In this document: positions 63,313-64,000 of the stretch, piece by piece
Numbering within the stretch: position 1 is the stretch's first letter
How the letters are laid out: each line of letters opens with the position of its first letter
Assembly (NCBI RefSeq): GCF_014192105.1
Contig: NZ_JACHXK010000014.1
Location: forward strand, 1 to 64,000
Source: Paenibacillus phyllosphaerae
GTDB lineage: Bacteria; Bacillota; Bacilli; Paenibacillales; Paenibacillaceae
Direction: 5' to 3'
DNA: 64,000 nucleotides
Notes under the pieces: generated by a model
The model's input: the letters and a program-made list of their open reading frames with translations, nothing else
Told to the model about the DNA's origin: nothing
The model's database searches: none
Program-made: the position numbers and the translations under genes

Positions 63313-63870
63313 TTACGTAAGATGACGAATAACGAATGCCACGAATTCTTCGGTACTAACTTCGATCGATTGATGCCCGGTCTTCAGCGTCAGGTCTGCG
63401 TTAAGCGGCTGCTCATAGACCGCGTCGATGCCGGTAAAATCGCGGACTTCGCCGCTTCGAGCCTTCCGGTACAGCCCTTTGGGGTCCCGCTGCTCACATA
63501 ACGCAAGCGGGCAATCCACGTAGATCTCGGCGAACCCGTCATCCTGTAAGCGCTGCCGGATTTGATCTCGCGCCTGCCGCATCGGCGAAATCATGGCCAC
63601 CAGCACGACAAAACCCGCTGCCGCGAACATTGCAGCCACCTCTGCCGCACGCCGAAGATTCTCTTGGCGATCCTGCTCGGAGTAGCCAAGATCGCGGCAG
63701 AGCCCCTGTCTAAGCTGATCGCCGTCGAGAGTAACCGACCGAATGCCTAAGCGACCTAATTCCCGCTCCGTTTGCCGACAGATCGTCGTTTTGCCGGCGC
63801 CAGGCAGCCCGGTTAACCACATGACGCAGCCGCGATGACCATCAGCGTCTACCATGCGAAGTTCTTTCAC
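63313..63870 (-). CDS. cysC: Adenylylsulfate (APS) kinase
   Basis: Makes PAPS from APS and ATP. Motifs: Walker A WLTGLPGAGKTTICRQTERE, DGDQLRQGLCRDLGYSEQDR (APS/Mg binding), ENLRRAAEVAAMFAAAGFVV and LMISPM-like VAMISPMRQARDQI, DPKGLYRKARSGEVRDFTGI. GTG at 63870 lies 7 bases after AGGAGG; the frame to 63945 is not supported. Paired with the Stf0 sulfotransferase, so its product may be used for sulfation rather than assimilation. No ATP sulfurylase gene is in the window. Confidence 0.93.
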   Translation of the reverse strand: MKELRMVDADGHRGCVMWLTGLPGAGKTTICRQTERELGRLGIRSVTLDGDQLRQGLCRDLGYSEQDRQENLRRAAEVAAMFAAAGFVVLVAMISPMRQARDQIRQRLQDDGFAEIYVDCPLALCEQRDPKGLYRKARSGEVRDFTGIDAVYEQPLNADLTLKTGHQSIEVSTEEFVAFVIRHLT

Positions 63871-63920
63871 CGTCTTACCTCCTCTCCATGCGAACGAATG
63901 GCGGCCCGAAGACGCACAAA

Positions 63921-63954
63921 AAGCCGTGAATGAACGAATGTCCATCCACGGCTT
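63921..63954 (-). terminator. Intrinsic terminator of a gene entering from the right
   Basis: Minus strand: AAGCCGTGGATG / CATTCACGGCTT with T-run TTTTTG. It lies between the truncated right-edge gene and cysC, so the latter likely starts its own transcript. Confidence 0.7.
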
Positions 63955-63982
63955 ATCGATGAAGAGCGGCAGCGTAATGAGA

Positions 63983-64000
63983 TTACGCCATCAGCCCTTG
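63983..64000 (-). CDS. C-terminal end of a gene cut by the window edge
   Basis: A minus-strand frame reads QGLMA followed by TAA, and the terminator at 63921-63954 lies 29 bases beyond. This is compatible with the 3' end of a gene outside the window, which is too short to identify. Confidence 0.3.
   Translation of the reverse strand, partial: QGLMA

Overview
The window looks like chromosomal DNA of a spore-forming, Gram-positive bacterium of the Paenibacillaceae (Paenibacillus or Cohnella type). This rests on strong AGGAGG-type ribosome binding sites, frequent GTG/TTG starts, YesM/YesN two-component pairs, a CotF-type spore coat protein, many secreted or imported carbohydrate functions and intrinsic terminators after most transcription units. 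The species assignment is inference. No tRNA, rRNA, CRISPR or prophage was seen. The only mobile-element trace is what looks like the right end of an IS200/IS605-type element at positions 1-97.

Layout. (1) 105-8067: an alpha-1,6-mannan utilisation locus: GH76 endo-mannanase, two CUT1 permeases, a solute-binding lipoprotein, GH125 exo-mannosidase and an AraR-type regulator. A gene-free stretch of about 620 bp with unusual secondary-structure potential separates enzyme operon and regulator. (2) 8165-16381: a ChvE-GguA-GguB sugar importer followed, after a terminator, by a membrane-anchored sugar-binding protein, a YesM-type kinase and a YesN-type regulator. (3) 16585-20193: an ECF sigma/anti-sigma pair, a small protein, and a MerR regulator translationally coupled to an alpha/beta hydrolase, with a 19-bp-spacer MerR promoter. 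(4) 20336-27381: accessory genes: SMI1/KNR4-LRR protein, small kinase, two-domain resistance-like enzymes (APH fold, HAD, Nudix, GNAT, VOC) and a DMT exporter. (5) 27592-31690: a 1281-residue secreted protein (RCC1 propeller plus Ig-like repeats) behind a c-di-GMP-I riboswitch with its own terminator. (6) 31886-43414: rifamycin phosphotransferase/PEP-synthase-like protein, flavin-dependent acyl-CoA dehydrogenase-like protein, a MarR-GNAT fusion with paired operators, an SDR lacking its catalytic residues, meso-diaminopimelate dehydrogenase, PPK2, a SigJ-like sigma factor, a KAEAKPEA-repeat protein and an alpha/beta hydrolase with Ala at the nucleophile position. (7) 43565-44623: four small proteins, two of them unlisted by length-filtered gene finding. 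(8) 44896-50061: a probable five-gene operon of two class-C beta-lactamase-fold hydrolases plus a viologen-exporter-like ABC-2 transporter. (9) 50382-53565: GlcNAc-kinase-like protein, double GNAT, DUF1801 protein and a NlpC/P60-like protein. (10) 53845-56982: a secreted PL11 rhamnogalacturonan lyase with cohesin-like, FIVAR and dockerin modules. (11) 57321-64000: small metabolic and stress genes, a spore coat protein, an autoregulated MarR gene, and an APS kinase next to a Stf0-type sulfotransferase, suggesting PAPS-dependent sulfation.

The least explained signals are a dispersed, structured intergenic repeat found at three loci (about 4671-4805, 35857-35909, 45936-46042), the hairpin-rich segment and nested palindrome at 6258-6808, and the sulfation pair at the right edge. 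All functions are assigned by reading motifs; no database search was run.
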